DNA from: Actinoplanes sp. N902-109
GTDB lineage: Bacteria > Actinomycetota > Actinomycetes > Mycobacteriales > Micromonosporaceae
DNA: 64,000 bases
Assembly: GCF_000389965.1 (NCBI RefSeq)
Contig: NC_021191.1
Location: 8,371,501-8,435,500, forward strand
Reading direction: 5' to 3'
Shown: positions 17,022 to 25,781 of the stretch, in pieces
How positions within the stretch are numbered: position 1 is the first letter of the stretch
Layout of the letters: each line of letters begins with the position of its first letter
Position numbers and translations under genes: made by a program
The notes under the pieces: generated by a model
The model's input: only the letters and a program-made list of their open reading frames with translations
The model's database searches: none
Told to the model about the DNA's origin: nothing

Positions 17022-17984
17022 TCAGCGGACCGCCTGGGCCAGCGTCACTGCGAACAGGCCCTGCGGGTCGGTCCACCAGTGCCGCAGGGCAAAACCGGCG
17101 CGGTCCAGCTCCCGCTCCAGCCCCGGCCGGCGGAACTTGGCCGAGATCTCGGTACGCAGGTCCTCGCCGGGCGCGAAGTCGACGGTCAGGTCCAGCGCGG
17201 TGATCCGTACCCGCTGGGCCTTGCGGGTCCGCAGGCGCATCTCGATCCACTCCTGCTCCGGGTTCCAGAGCGCGACATGCTCGAACGCCTCGACGTCGAA
17301 ATCGGCGTCCAGCCGCGCGTTCACCACCCGCAGCACGTTGCGGTTGAACTCGGCGGTCACCCCGGCCGCATCGTCGTAGGCGGGCACCACCACCGCCGGG
17401 TCCTTGACCAGGTCCGTGCCCAGCAGCAGCCACTCCCCCTCGTCGAGCACCGCGCGCAGATCGCCGAGGAACGCGGTCCGCTCCGACGGCACCAGGTTGC
17501 CGATCGTCCCGCCGAGGAACGCCACCACCCGGTTGTCGCCCTCGGGCAGGTGCCGCAGGTGCTCGGTCATGTCGCCGACCACCCCGCGCACGTGCAGCCC
17601 CGGGTAATCAACGGTCAGCCCGTCGACCGCTTCCTGCAACGCCGTACGGGACACATCCAGCGGGACGAACGCACCCAGCGTGCCGTTCGCGATGAACGCG
17701 TCGAGCAGCAACCGGGTCTTCTCCGACGAACCCGACCCCAGCTCCACCAGCGTCTTGGCCTCGGTGATGCGGGCGATCGCGGCGGCCCGCTCGGTCAGGA
17801 TCGCCCGCTCGGCCCGGGTCGGGTAGTACTCCGGCAGACGGGTGATCTCCTCGAACAGCTCGCTGCCGCGGGCGTCGTAGAACCACTTGGGCGGCAACCA
17901 TTTCGGTGTGGCGGCCAGTCCGAGCGCCACGTCGGTGCGCAGCTGCCGGTCGAGGTCGTGCTCGTCGAGATGAATCTCGAGCAT
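17022..17984 (-). CDS. egtD: L-histidine N-alpha-methyltransferase (ergothioneine)
   Basis: 320 aa SAM-dependent enzyme that trimethylates histidine to hercynine, the first committed step of ergothioneine synthesis. The GSGSSEKT SAM loop, PKWFYDARGSELFEEITRLPEYYPTR near the N-terminus and FLGGTIGN match EgtD. ATG at 17984 with AGGAGA upstream, 2 bp after the egtC stop. Last gene of egtABCD. Confidence 0.95.
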   Translation of the reverse strand: MLEIHLDEHDLDRQLRTDVALGLAATPKWLPPKWFYDARGSELFEEITRLPEYYPTRAERAILTERAAAIARITEAKTLVELGSGSSEKTRLLLDAFIANGTLGAFVPLDVSRTALQEAVDGLTVDYPGLHVRGVVGDMTEHLRHLPEGDNRVVAFLGGTIGNLVPSERTAFLGDLRAVLDEGEWLLLGTDLVKDPAVVVPAYDDAAGVTAEFNRNVLRVVNARLDADFDVEAFEHVALWNPEQEWIEMRLRTRKAQRVRITALDLTVDFAPGEDLRTEISAKFRRPGLERELDRAGFALRHWWTDPQGLFAVTLAQAVR

Positions 17985-17986
17985 GC

Positions 17987-18766
17987 TCAGATTTCTCCTG
18001 TCTTCGCTTCGGACGGTGTCGCGACGACCAAGGACCGATCCGGTACGCCCTCCCAGCGCGGATCGTCGTCGAGCGGCTCGGAGCTGACCGTGACAGCCCC
18101 GTCGCCGAGCCGGATGGACAGCGCATGACCGACCGTGGTGGCGACGATCCGCCCGCCGTCGGTCAGCAGCAGGTTGAGCCGGGATCCCGGGGCGACGGCC
18201 TCGACCTCGGCCACCACCCCGGCGACCGCGACGGCCGGGTCGGCACCGGCCCGCAGCCGGTCGCGGACCAGGGCCCACAGCAGCGCGCTGTCCGTGGGGG
18301 CGTCGAGGGTGAGCAGGTCGGTGGTGGGGAGGTGGGCCGCGAGCTTGGCGACGCTGCCCGGCCAGCCGCGGACCACGCCGTTGTGGCTGAACAACCACCG
18401 GCCCTCCTGGAACGGCGCCGCAGCCGTCTCGACCACGGGCATGCCGGCGGTTGCCGACCGTACGGCCGCCAGCGCGGCCGGGGTCACAGTGGCCGCAGCC
18501 AGCCCGGGTAGCGCAGCGTCCGACCACAGGGGTGCGGCGCTGCGATACCGGATCGGCTCGGTGTCCGCCATGCCGACGGGTTGCGCCGGCCGATCGGAGA
18601 CGGTGGTGGACGGGAACCAGGCGACGCCGAAGCCGTCGGCGTTGATCGTGCCGCCGCCGCGCATGTCCCGGGGCGCCCACGACTGCCGCACCAGCGCGTG
18701 CGGCGCGTCGAACAGCAGCCGGGACAACGGGATCGGCGGGCCAAGGTAAGCCAGATGCCGGCACAT
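17987..18766 (-). CDS. egtC: Gamma-glutamyl hercynylcysteine sulfoxide hydrolase
   Basis: 259 aa class-II glutamine amidotransferase-fold hydrolase that removes the gamma-glutamyl group in ergothioneine synthesis. The N-terminal nucleophile Cys is present in MCRHLAYLG, and GGGTINADGFGVAW and FSHNGVVRGW are Ntn-fold motifs. The start overlaps the egtB stop by 1 bp (TGATG). Confidence 0.94.
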   Translation of the reverse strand: MCRHLAYLGPPIPLSRLLFDAPHALVRQSWAPRDMRGGGTINADGFGVAWFPSTTVSDRPAQPVGMADTEPIRYRSAAPLWSDAALPGLAAATVTPAALAAVRSATAGMPVVETAAAPFQEGRWLFSHNGVVRGWPGSVAKLAAHLPTTDLLTLDAPTDSALLWALVRDRLRAGADPAVAVAGVVAEVEAVAPGSRLNLLLTDGGRIVATTVGHALSIRLGDGAVTVSSEPLDDDPRWEGVPDRSLVVATPSEAKTGEI

Positions 18767-20091
18767 CAGGCAAGCTCCGGGCCGGCCGCGCGTTCACCGG
18801 GCGTGGCGTCGCGGGCGCAGCGGAAGCCGCTGAAGATCTGACGGCGGATCGGGTGGTCCCAGTTGCGGAACGTGCCCCGGCAGGCCGCCGCATCGGTGCC
18901 GAACGAGCCGCCACGCAGCACCTTGTAGTCCCCGCCGAAGAACACCTGCGAGTACTCGGCGTACGGGAACACCTGGAAGCCCGGATAGCCGTGGAAGCCC
19001 GAGTCCACCCACTCCCACACGTCGCCGATCAGCTGGTGCACCCCCGACGGCGAGGCACCTTGCGGGTACGCCCCCACCGGCGCCGGCGCGAGGTGCCGCT
19101 GGCCGAGGTTCGCGTGGCGGGACGACGGCGCCTCGTCGCCCCACGGGAAGCGCCGGGACCGGCCGGTGACCGGGTCGAAGCGGGCGGCCTTCTCCCACTC
19201 CGCCTCGGTGGGCAGCCGGCGCCCGGCCCACGCGGCGTACGCCTGCGCCTCGAAGAAGCAGACATGCACCACCGGCTCGTCGCGGATGACCCGGGTGGTG
19301 CGGCCGAACCGGGTGTACGCCCAGCCGTCGCCGTCGCGGTGCCAGTGCATCGGCGCGGTCAGCCCGGCCTCCTGGCGGTGCGCCCAGCCGCGCGGGCTCC
19401 ACCAGCGCGGATCGTCGTAACCGCCGGCGGCGATGAAGTCGGCGTACTGCGCGTTCGTCACCGGCGCCGCGTCGATGAAGAACGCCGGGACGTGCACGGT
19501 GTGGGCGGGGCGTTCGTTGTCCAGCGCCCAGGGCTCGGTGTCCGTACCCATGGTGAAGGGTCCACCGGGGATGAACACCTCGCCGGACACGGCGGCGGTC
19601 GCGGCCGGCGGCGGGTCGGCGGACAGCACCGGGTCACCGGTGCGCAGCTGGTGGGTGGCGAGCATGGTCTCGTCGTGCTGCTGCTCGTGCTGCACGATCA
19701 TGCCGAACGCGAACCCGTCGGCCACCAGCCGGCGCTCGTCGAGCCGGACCCGGTCGAGGACGTCCAGCGCCTTGTCCCGTACCTGGGCGATGTACCTGCG
19801 GGCTTCCTGCGGGTCGAGCAGCGGCAACGCCGGGCGGTCACGGCGCGGGTGTTTGAAGGCGTCATAGAGCTCGTCGATGTCGCGGCGCACCGGCTCGCGT
19901 CCGCCGACATCGCGGACCAGCCAGAGTTCCTCCTGGTTGCCGACGTGGGCGAGGTCCCAGACGAGCGGGGACATGATGGGTGAGTGCTGGCGGACGAGAT
20001 CGTCGTCGTCGACCGCATCGGTGAGCTGGGCGGTGCGCGCCCGGGCGCGCTGGAGATGGGCAGCGACGGTCAGTCGCACGTCGTCAGACAT
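18766..20091 (-). CDS. egtB: Hercynine oxygenase (gamma-glutamyl-cysteine-dependent)
   Basis: 441 aa non-heme iron enzyme that joins gamma-glutamylcysteine to hercynine as a sulfoxide. The N-terminal DinB-like half carries an iron ligand region (LVWDLAHVGNQEELW) and the HEQQHDE motif supplies the other two His. The C-terminal half is a formylglycine-generating-enzyme-type domain (FTMGTD, RLPTEAEWEKAA, LRGGSF). Full length and intact. 39 bp downstream of egtA. Confidence 0.95.
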   Translation of the reverse strand: MSDDVRLTVAAHLQRARARTAQLTDAVDDDDLVRQHSPIMSPLVWDLAHVGNQEELWLVRDVGGREPVRRDIDELYDAFKHPRRDRPALPLLDPQEARRYIAQVRDKALDVLDRVRLDERRLVADGFAFGMIVQHEQQHDETMLATHQLRTGDPVLSADPPPAATAAVSGEVFIPGGPFTMGTDTEPWALDNERPAHTVHVPAFFIDAAPVTNAQYADFIAAGGYDDPRWWSPRGWAHRQEAGLTAPMHWHRDGDGWAYTRFGRTTRVIRDEPVVHVCFFEAQAYAAWAGRRLPTEAEWEKAARFDPVTGRSRRFPWGDEAPSSRHANLGQRHLAPAPVGAYPQGASPSGVHQLIGDVWEWVDSGFHGYPGFQVFPYAEYSQVFFGGDYKVLRGGSFGTDAAACRGTFRNWDHPIRRQIFSGFRCARDATPGERAAGPELA

Positions 20092-20130
20092 GAAGAGCGG
20101 AGTCCTTCCACGGGAACAGCGCGGGAAAGG

Positions 20131-21345
20131 TCAGGAGAGGGCGGACGTGGCGGCACGCAGCCGCCGCCCGGCGATGTCGGCGACCAGGTCGCGCTGCGGC
20201 TGCGCCAGACTGGCCCGGTCGAGGTGCCGGCAGGCGAGGTCGACCAGCTCGGCAGCCGCGGCCCGGACCACCGGGTCGGCGAGGCCGTCGCGAGCGGCCG
20301 GGACCCACCTGTCCGCGGCGGGCGCGGCCAGGTCGCGGGCGGCGTCGACGAGGGCGTCGCCGGAGAACAGGACGGCCAGGATCGCGGCGGGCGCGATCCA
20401 CTCCGTCCCCGGCTGCGCGTCGAGATAGCGCACCTCGAGATAGCCGCGCGGGCGCACCGGCGGGAACAGCGTGCTGAGGTGATAGTCCAGGTCGTCCACC
20501 GTGGGCGGTCGCCGCAGCGCGCCGCCGACCCAGTCGGCGAACGTCACGCCGGCGGGAACGTGCCAGGTGGATCCCCGCCGCCGCACCGCGAGCACCGGGG
20601 CGGCCAGCGCATACCGCACCCAGTCGTCGACCGGGTCGGAGCCGCGCCGGACCGGGCCGCTGCGCCGGGCGTCGATGCCGTACCAGGCGGCCATCCGCCC
20701 GCAGGCCCAGCCGGTGTCCCGCCCTTCCCGCATCCGCGACGTGGCGAACGCGGCGAGCAGCGGCGGCCCCACCTCGTGCAGGGCTTCCCATCGGGCGCGC
20801 AGGTGTTCCGGCGTACCGGCGTCGAGACAGATCTGCAGGCCGGCGGTGCTGCACATCATGGTGTGCCCGGACGGGGTGCCGTCCGCGTCGAAGGCCCGCT
20901 GCATGGCGGAATACCGGGGGGTGTCGAGGATGCGCACCGGCGGCCGGTGCGGATCGAGCCCCCGCTCACCGAGGGCTATGCCGCTGCGGGCGAGCAGGTC
21001 GGCCAGATAGGCCTGATCGTGCGTCACCGCCTCGTGCAGCGAGGCGAGCGAGGCGGCGGGAGCCGAGGAGATCTCGACCTGGCCGCCGGGTTCGAGGGTG
21101 ACAGTGCCACCGCGCGGAAGTGGTGCCGGCTCGGTGTTACCGAGGACGGCGGGGGCGTGTGGTCCGAGCGCCCGGCCGAGGTCGGCGGGCCGCAGTACAG
21201 CGGCCGGTTGATCGAGACAGTGGGTGGTCCATTCGAGTTCGGCCCCGATGCGCTCCGGTGGCCCGGTCTTGAAGCAGATGCCCGAGACATGCTCGGCGGC
21301 GTCCTCGATTCGACGCAGCACAGTCGCATTACTGGAAGTAGCCAT
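20131..21345 (-). CDS. egtA: Glutamate-cysteine ligase of the ergothioneine operon
   Basis: 404 aa. Makes gamma-glutamylcysteine for EgtB. RIGAELEWTTH is the conserved ATP/glutamate site, later MMCSTAGLQICLDAG and YLEVRYLDAQPGTEW match the GCS2-like EgtA family. First gene of egtABCD. No egtE (C-S lyase) gene is next to the operon, so that step must be encoded elsewhere or be done by another PLP enzyme. Confidence 0.93.
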   Translation of the reverse strand: MATSSNATVLRRIEDAAEHVSGICFKTGPPERIGAELEWTTHCLDQPAAVLRPADLGRALGPHAPAVLGNTEPAPLPRGGTVTLEPGGQVEISSAPAASLASLHEAVTHDQAYLADLLARSGIALGERGLDPHRPPVRILDTPRYSAMQRAFDADGTPSGHTMMCSTAGLQICLDAGTPEHLRARWEALHEVGPPLLAAFATSRMREGRDTGWACGRMAAWYGIDARRSGPVRRGSDPVDDWVRYALAAPVLAVRRRGSTWHVPAGVTFADWVGGALRRPPTVDDLDYHLSTLFPPVRPRGYLEVRYLDAQPGTEWIAPAAILAVLFSGDALVDAARDLAAPAADRWVPAARDGLADPVVRAAAAELVDLACRHLDRASLAQPQRDLVADIAGRRLRAATSALS

Positions 21346-21452
21346 GGCCCTCCCCTCAGTAGAGATCCTCCCGCGACCTTACACACATCTCTCCATCTCC
21401 CGCACCACCCCCGGCGGGGAAACTTAGTAATCGTTCAGGTGAACGGGCACCG

Positions 21453-22535
21453 TCAGAACGTCACGACCGAACGGGCGCCCTCGCCCCGGGACATGCGGTC
21501 GAAGGCGGCGGGGATCTCGGCGAGCCCGATGCGGTCGGTGACCAGATGGTCGAGGCGCAGGGCTCCGGCCAGGACGTCGCGGGCCAGCTGCGGCACCTCG
21601 TTGTCCGGATCGGACGAACCGTAGACCGAGGCCCGCAGCGTACGGGCGGACGAGAAGATGTCCAGCGCGCTGAGCTGCACCATGTCGTCGGCGGGGCCCA
21701 TGCCCACGACGGTGACCTGGCCGCCGCGGCGGGTGGCGCGCCAGGCCGCCCGGATGGTGGCTGCCCGTCCGACGCATTCGAAGGCGTGGTCGGCGCCGCG
21801 GCCCCCGGTGAGCCGGCGGACCTCCTTGGACAGCGTGTCGCCGGACACCAGGAAGTCGGTCGCGCCCGCGGCTTCGGCCAGGGCCTTCTTGGCGGTGGAG
21901 ACGTCGACCGCGATGACAGGTCCGGCGCCGGCGGCCCGGGCGGCTGCGACCACCGACAGGCCGACGCCGCCGAGGCCGATCACCAGGACCGCGTCGCCCG
22001 CGCGGACGCCGGCGGTGTTGCGGACCGCACCGGTGCCGGTCAGCACCGCGCAGCCGAGCAGGGCCGCGCTTTCCCAGGGCAGCTCGGCCGGCACCGGGAT
22101 CACCGCCCGCTCGGGCACCACCACCTGTTCGGCGAAGGCGCCGAGGCCCAGCGTCACGTACACCGGGGCGCCGTCGAGGGTGCTGCCGTTCTCCAGCGCC
22201 GCGATGTTGGCCACCGAGCACAACCAGGGTTCGCCGTGGGTGCAGAACCAGCACTCGCGGCACGGCGGCGACCAGTTGAGGGCCACGTGGGCGCCGGCGG
22301 TGACCCGGGTGACGCCCGCGCCCGCCTCCACCACCTCGCCGGCCGCCTCGTGCCCGAGGATCAGCGGGTGCGGCGGGCTGAGCGTGCCGTTGATCATCGA
22401 CAGGTCGGAGTGGCAGACCCCGGCCGCCCGGATCCGCACCCGCACCTGCCCGGGTCCGACCTCGGGCAGGCGGACCTCCTCGACCGTGGGAGCCGCGCCG
22501 GCGTCCCGGACCATCAGAGCCTTGATGTACGTCAC
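21453..22535 (-). CDS. Zinc-dependent alcohol dehydrogenase (class III-like, mycothiol/NAD type)
   Basis: 360 aa MDR enzyme. GVCHSDLS holds a catalytic zinc ligand, GHEAAGEV the conserved His-Glu, CRECWFCTHGEPWLC the structural zinc site, and VIGLGGVGLSVV the NAD-binding loop. GTG at 22535 overlaps the aldehyde dehydrogenase stop (GTGA). Together the two enzymes would oxidise an alcohol through aldehyde to acid. Confidence 0.9.
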   Translation of the reverse strand: MTYIKALMVRDAGAAPTVEEVRLPEVGPGQVRVRIRAAGVCHSDLSMINGTLSPPHPLILGHEAAGEVVEAGAGVTRVTAGAHVALNWSPPCRECWFCTHGEPWLCSVANIAALENGSTLDGAPVYVTLGLGAFAEQVVVPERAVIPVPAELPWESAALLGCAVLTGTGAVRNTAGVRAGDAVLVIGLGGVGLSVVAAARAAGAGPVIAVDVSTAKKALAEAAGATDFLVSGDTLSKEVRRLTGGRGADHAFECVGRAATIRAAWRATRRGGQVTVVGMGPADDMVQLSALDIFSSARTLRASVYGSSDPDNEVPQLARDVLAGALRLDHLVTDRIGLAEIPAAFDRMSRGEGARSVVTF

Positions 22536-23926
22536 CGCTGGATCGCCTTCGTCTGCTGGAACTCCGCCATCCCGTACGAACCGAGCTCCCGCCCGATACC
22601 CGACTGCTTGTACCCACCGAACGGCGCCACCGGGTTGAACGCCGCACCGTTGATGTCCACCGCGCCGGTGCGCATCCGGCGGGCCACCGCCAGGGCCCGG
22701 TCCGGGTCGCCCCACACGCCACCGGCGAGCCCGTAACGCGAGTTGTTGGCGATGCGCACGGCCTCGTCGTCGTCCGCGAACGGGATGATCGACAGCACCG
22801 GGCCGAAGATCTCCTCCTGCGCCAGCTCGCTGCCCGGGTCCACGTCGGCGAAGACCGTGGGGGCCACGAAATACCCCTTCTCCGGTACGGCCGCGGCGCC
22901 GGCCACCCGGCGTGCCGTGGCCCGCTCGACGAAGCCGCGCACCCGGTCCCGCTGCCCGGCCGAGACCAGCGGGCCCAGCCGGGTGGCCTCGTCGAACGGA
23001 TCGCCGGTGCGGTAACCCTCGGCGGTGGCGGCGGCCAACTCGACCGCCTCCGCGTAGTACGAGCGGTGCACGAGCATGCGCGTCCACGCCGTACACGTCT
23101 GCCCGGAATTGAGGAAGGCGTTGCCGACGCCGACCTTGACGGCCTTGGTGAGCTCGGCGCCGGCCAGGATGATGTTGGCCGACTTGCCGCCCAGTTCGAG
23201 CGAAACCTTGGCGATGCGGTCGGCGGCGGCGTGCGAGACGGCCCGGCCGGTGGCGGTGGAACCGGTGAACGACACCATGTCGACGTCGGGGTGGGCCGCG
23301 ATCGCCGCACCCACCTCGGGTCCGGTGCCGGGCACCAGGTTGAGCACCCCGGGTGGCAGCCCCGCCTCGTCGGCCGCGTCGAGCAGCAGGTATGCCACCA
23401 GCGGGGTCAGCTCGCTCGGCTTGAGCACCACCGGGCACCCGGCGGCCAGGGCGGCGGCGACCTTGGCCACGACCTGGTGCAGCGGGTAGTTCCACGGGGT
23501 GATCGCGCCGACCACGCCGACCGGCTCATGGGTGATCAGCGAGTGCCCGATCGACTCCTCGGCGGCCGGGTTCGCGGCGAGGTCCGCGTACCCGCGAAGG
23601 ACCGTGAGCGGAAGTCCGGCCTGGACCGCCTTGGCCACCTTGAGCGGCGTGCCCAGCTCGAGCCCGACCGTGCGGGCGATGTCACCGGCCCGTGCGGACA
23701 GCGCCTCGTGCAGCTTGCCCAGCATCGCGCCGCGCTCGGCCATCGGGGTTCGCGCCCAGTCGTCGAAGGCCGCGCGGGCCGCGGTGACCGCCCGGTCCAC
23801 GTCCTCGGCGGTGCCCGCCGGCACGTGCGCGATGATCTCCTCGGTGGCGGGATTCTCCACCGGCAGGGTCCGGCCGGCGGCCGACGGCACCCAGCGGCCG
23901 CCGATGTACAGGCTGTCCCGGTTCAA
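22532..23926 (-). CDS. NAD(P)-dependent aldehyde dehydrogenase
   Basis: 464 aa ALDH superfamily enzyme. TPWNYPLHQ (substrate/NAD), FTGSTATGR, the catalytic Glu in LELGGKSANI, and the nucleophilic Cys in NSGQTCTAWTR are present; EEIFGPVLSI is the usual C-terminal motif. The start is a TTG at 23926 that overlaps the TetR stop by 4 bp (TTGA), with GGAG upstream; the longer open frame is a shadow of the TetR gene. Confidence 0.9.
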   Translation of the reverse strand: MNRDSLYIGGRWVPSAAGRTLPVENPATEEIIAHVPAGTAEDVDRAVTAARAAFDDWARTPMAERGAMLGKLHEALSARAGDIARTVGLELGTPLKVAKAVQAGLPLTVLRGYADLAANPAAEESIGHSLITHEPVGVVGAITPWNYPLHQVVAKVAAALAAGCPVVLKPSELTPLVAYLLLDAADEAGLPPGVLNLVPGTGPEVGAAIAAHPDVDMVSFTGSTATGRAVSHAAADRIAKVSLELGGKSANIILAGAELTKAVKVGVGNAFLNSGQTCTAWTRMLVHRSYYAEAVELAAATAEGYRTGDPFDEATRLGPLVSAGQRDRVRGFVERATARRVAGAAAVPEKGYFVAPTVFADVDPGSELAQEEIFGPVLSIIPFADDDEAVRIANNSRYGLAGGVWGDPDRALAVARRMRTGAVDINGAAFNPVAPFGGYKQSGIGRELGSYGMAEFQQTKAIQR

Positions 23927-24561
23927 CGCAGCACTCCGTTCTTCATGGCCAGCAGGCCGGTGATCACGGTTTCCAGGCCGAGCGCGAACGCACCCTCGTC
24001 CACGCTGCGGCGGTGCTCGGCGAGCAGGTGGGCATCGCGCAGGTGGGGGTAACGCTCGGCGTACACACCGGGGTCCTCGTCGAAGCCGAGCGCGAACGAG
24101 CCCAGCGCCGCGCCGGTGACGAGATAGCGCATCAGCGCGCCGATGTGGGTGGCCCGCGCCGGTGGCCACCCGGCGTCGATCAGGCCGCCGTAGACGGTGT
24201 CGGCCATCGCCAGCGCGGCCGGCCGGCGCCCGGGCCCGTGGGACAGCACCGGCACGATGTTCGGGTGCGCGGCCAGCACCGCGCGATAGGAGTGCGCCCA
24301 CAGCCGCAGCGCGTCCGCCCAGTCGTGGGTGGCGAAGTACGAGACGTCGACCTGGGCCACCACGGCGTCGGCGACCGCGTCGAGGATCTCGTTCTTGGTG
24401 CCGAAGTGGTTGTAGAGCGACGGGCCCGCGACGCCCAGCTCGGTGGCGAGCCGGCGCACCGACACGGCGTCCAGTCCCTCGTTGTCCACCAGGGCACCGG
24501 CCACCTCGACGATGCGCTCGCGGGTGAGCAGCGTCTGCCTCGGTCGCGGCACTTTTAACAC
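23923..24561 (-). CDS. TetR-family transcriptional regulator
   Basis: 212 aa. HTH at about residues 28-55 (VRRLATELGVAGPSLYNHFGTKNEIL). First gene of the TetR-ALDH-ADH operon and divergent from the acyl-CoA dehydrogenase gene across a 47-bp gap holding an inverted repeat, so it probably represses both units. The ligand is likely an acyl-CoA or aldehyde, by context only. Confidence 0.88.
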   Translation of the reverse strand: MLKVPRPRQTLLTRERIVEVAGALVDNEGLDAVSVRRLATELGVAGPSLYNHFGTKNEILDAVADAVVAQVDVSYFATHDWADALRLWAHSYRAVLAAHPNIVPVLSHGPGRRPAALAMADTVYGGLIDAGWPPARATHIGALMRYLVTGAALGSFALGFDEDPGVYAERYPHLRDAHLLAEHRRSVDEGAFALGLETVITGLLAMKNGVLR

Positions 24562-24582
24562 TCCCGAAACTCTTTACGAGCG

Positions 24583-24603
24583 AAAACTTACACCGCTAGT
24601 TTT
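24583..24603. promoter_or_regulatory. Inverted repeat in the divergent TetR / acyl-CoA dehydrogenase gap
   Basis: AAAACT-N9-AGTTTT is a perfect 6-bp inverted repeat in the gap between start codons 24561 and 24609. Within it, TACACC-GCT-AGTTTT aligns with the liv palindrome TACACT-CTT-AGTGTA (TACAC, central T, AGT shared). A TetR-type operator is likely. Confidence 0.55.
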
Positions 24604-24608
24604 AGCAC

Positions 24609-25781
24609 GTGGACTTTTCCCTCAGCGACGAAGAGCGTGCGGTCCGCGACACCGCTCGCCAGTTCATCACCCGCGAGGTCATGCCCCTGGAACAGGAGGC
24701 ACTGCGCCGCGAGCGGAACCATCAACCCGGCCTGGACCGCAGCGAGCTGCGCGAGTTGCAGCTCAGGGCCAAGAAGTTCGGCTTCTGGGGGCTGTCCACC
24801 CCGGAGGAGTACGGCGGCATGGACCTGCCCGCCGTCCTGCAGTCGCTGATCTGGACCGAGATCGGGCGCACGTTCGTGCAGTTCAAGTTTGGCGGCGACG
24901 CGGACAACATCCTCTACTACGCCAACGACGAGCAGAAGCGCGAATACCTGGTCCCCACGATCGAGGGCGACCGGATCTCCTGCTTCGCCATCACCGAGCC
25001 GGGTGCCGGGTCGGACGCCGCGAACATCAAGCTCAGCGCCCGCCAGGACGGCGACGACTGGGTGCTCAACGGCGAGAAGACGTTCATCACCAACGGCAAC
25101 GACGCGGACTTCGTCATCGTCGTCGCGGTCACCGACCGGGAGAAGGGCGTGCGCGGCGGTGGCACCACGGCGTTCCTGGTCGACCGGGAGATGGGCTGGC
25201 GCTCGGAGTTCATCCAGACGATGGGCGAGGGCGGCCCGGCGGCGCTGATCTTCGACGACGTACGGGTGCCGGCGCGCAACATCCTCGGCGAGATCGGCCA
25301 GGGCTTCGAGCTCGGCATGAAATGGATCGGCAAGGGCCGCTACCTGATCCCGTCGCAGGCCCTGGGCATCGCCGAGCGGTCGCTGGGCATGGCGATCGAG
25401 TACGCCAACACCCGCGAGACGTTCGGTCGCAAGATCGGCGAGAACCAGGCGATCCAGTGGATGATCGCCGACTCCGAGGTCGAGCTGGAGGCCGCCCGCT
25501 GGCTGATCCTGCGCGCCGCCTGGACCGTCGACCAGGGCTGGGACCCCCGGCACGCCTCCTCGATGGCCAAGCTGTACGGCGCGAACATGGTCAACAACGT
25601 GGTCGACCGGGTCATGCAGATCCACGGCGGCATGGGTTACACCCGGGAGCTGCCGATCGAGCGCTGGTACCGCCAGGTCCGCCTGATGCGCATCTACGAG
25701 GGCACCGACGAGATGCAACGCCTGATCATCAGCCGCGACCTGCTACGCGGGTACACCAAGCTGGGAGGCCACTTCTCATGA
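24609..25781 (+). CDS. Acyl-CoA dehydrogenase
   Basis: 390 aa FAD enzyme of beta-oxidation type. CFAITEPGAGSDAANI is the FAD/substrate loop, FITNGNDADF follows, and YEGTDEMQRLIISRDLL carries the catalytic Glu region. GTG start close to the divergent promoter. Stop overlaps the ligase ATG by 4 bp. Confidence 0.93.
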   Translation: MDFSLSDEERAVRDTARQFITREVMPLEQEALRRERNHQPGLDRSELRELQLRAKKFGFWGLSTPEEYGGMDLPAVLQSLIWTEIGRTFVQFKFGGDADNILYYANDEQKREYLVPTIEGDRISCFAITEPGAGSDAANIKLSARQDGDDWVLNGEKTFITNGNDADFVIVVAVTDREKGVRGGGTTAFLVDREMGWRSEFIQTMGEGGPAALIFDDVRVPARNILGEIGQGFELGMKWIGKGRYLIPSQALGIAERSLGMAIEYANTRETFGRKIGENQAIQWMIADSEVELEAARWLILRAAWTVDQGWDPRHASSMAKLYGANMVNNVVDRVMQIHGGMGYTRELPIERWYRQVRLMRIYEGTDEMQRLIISRDLLRGYTKLGGHFS

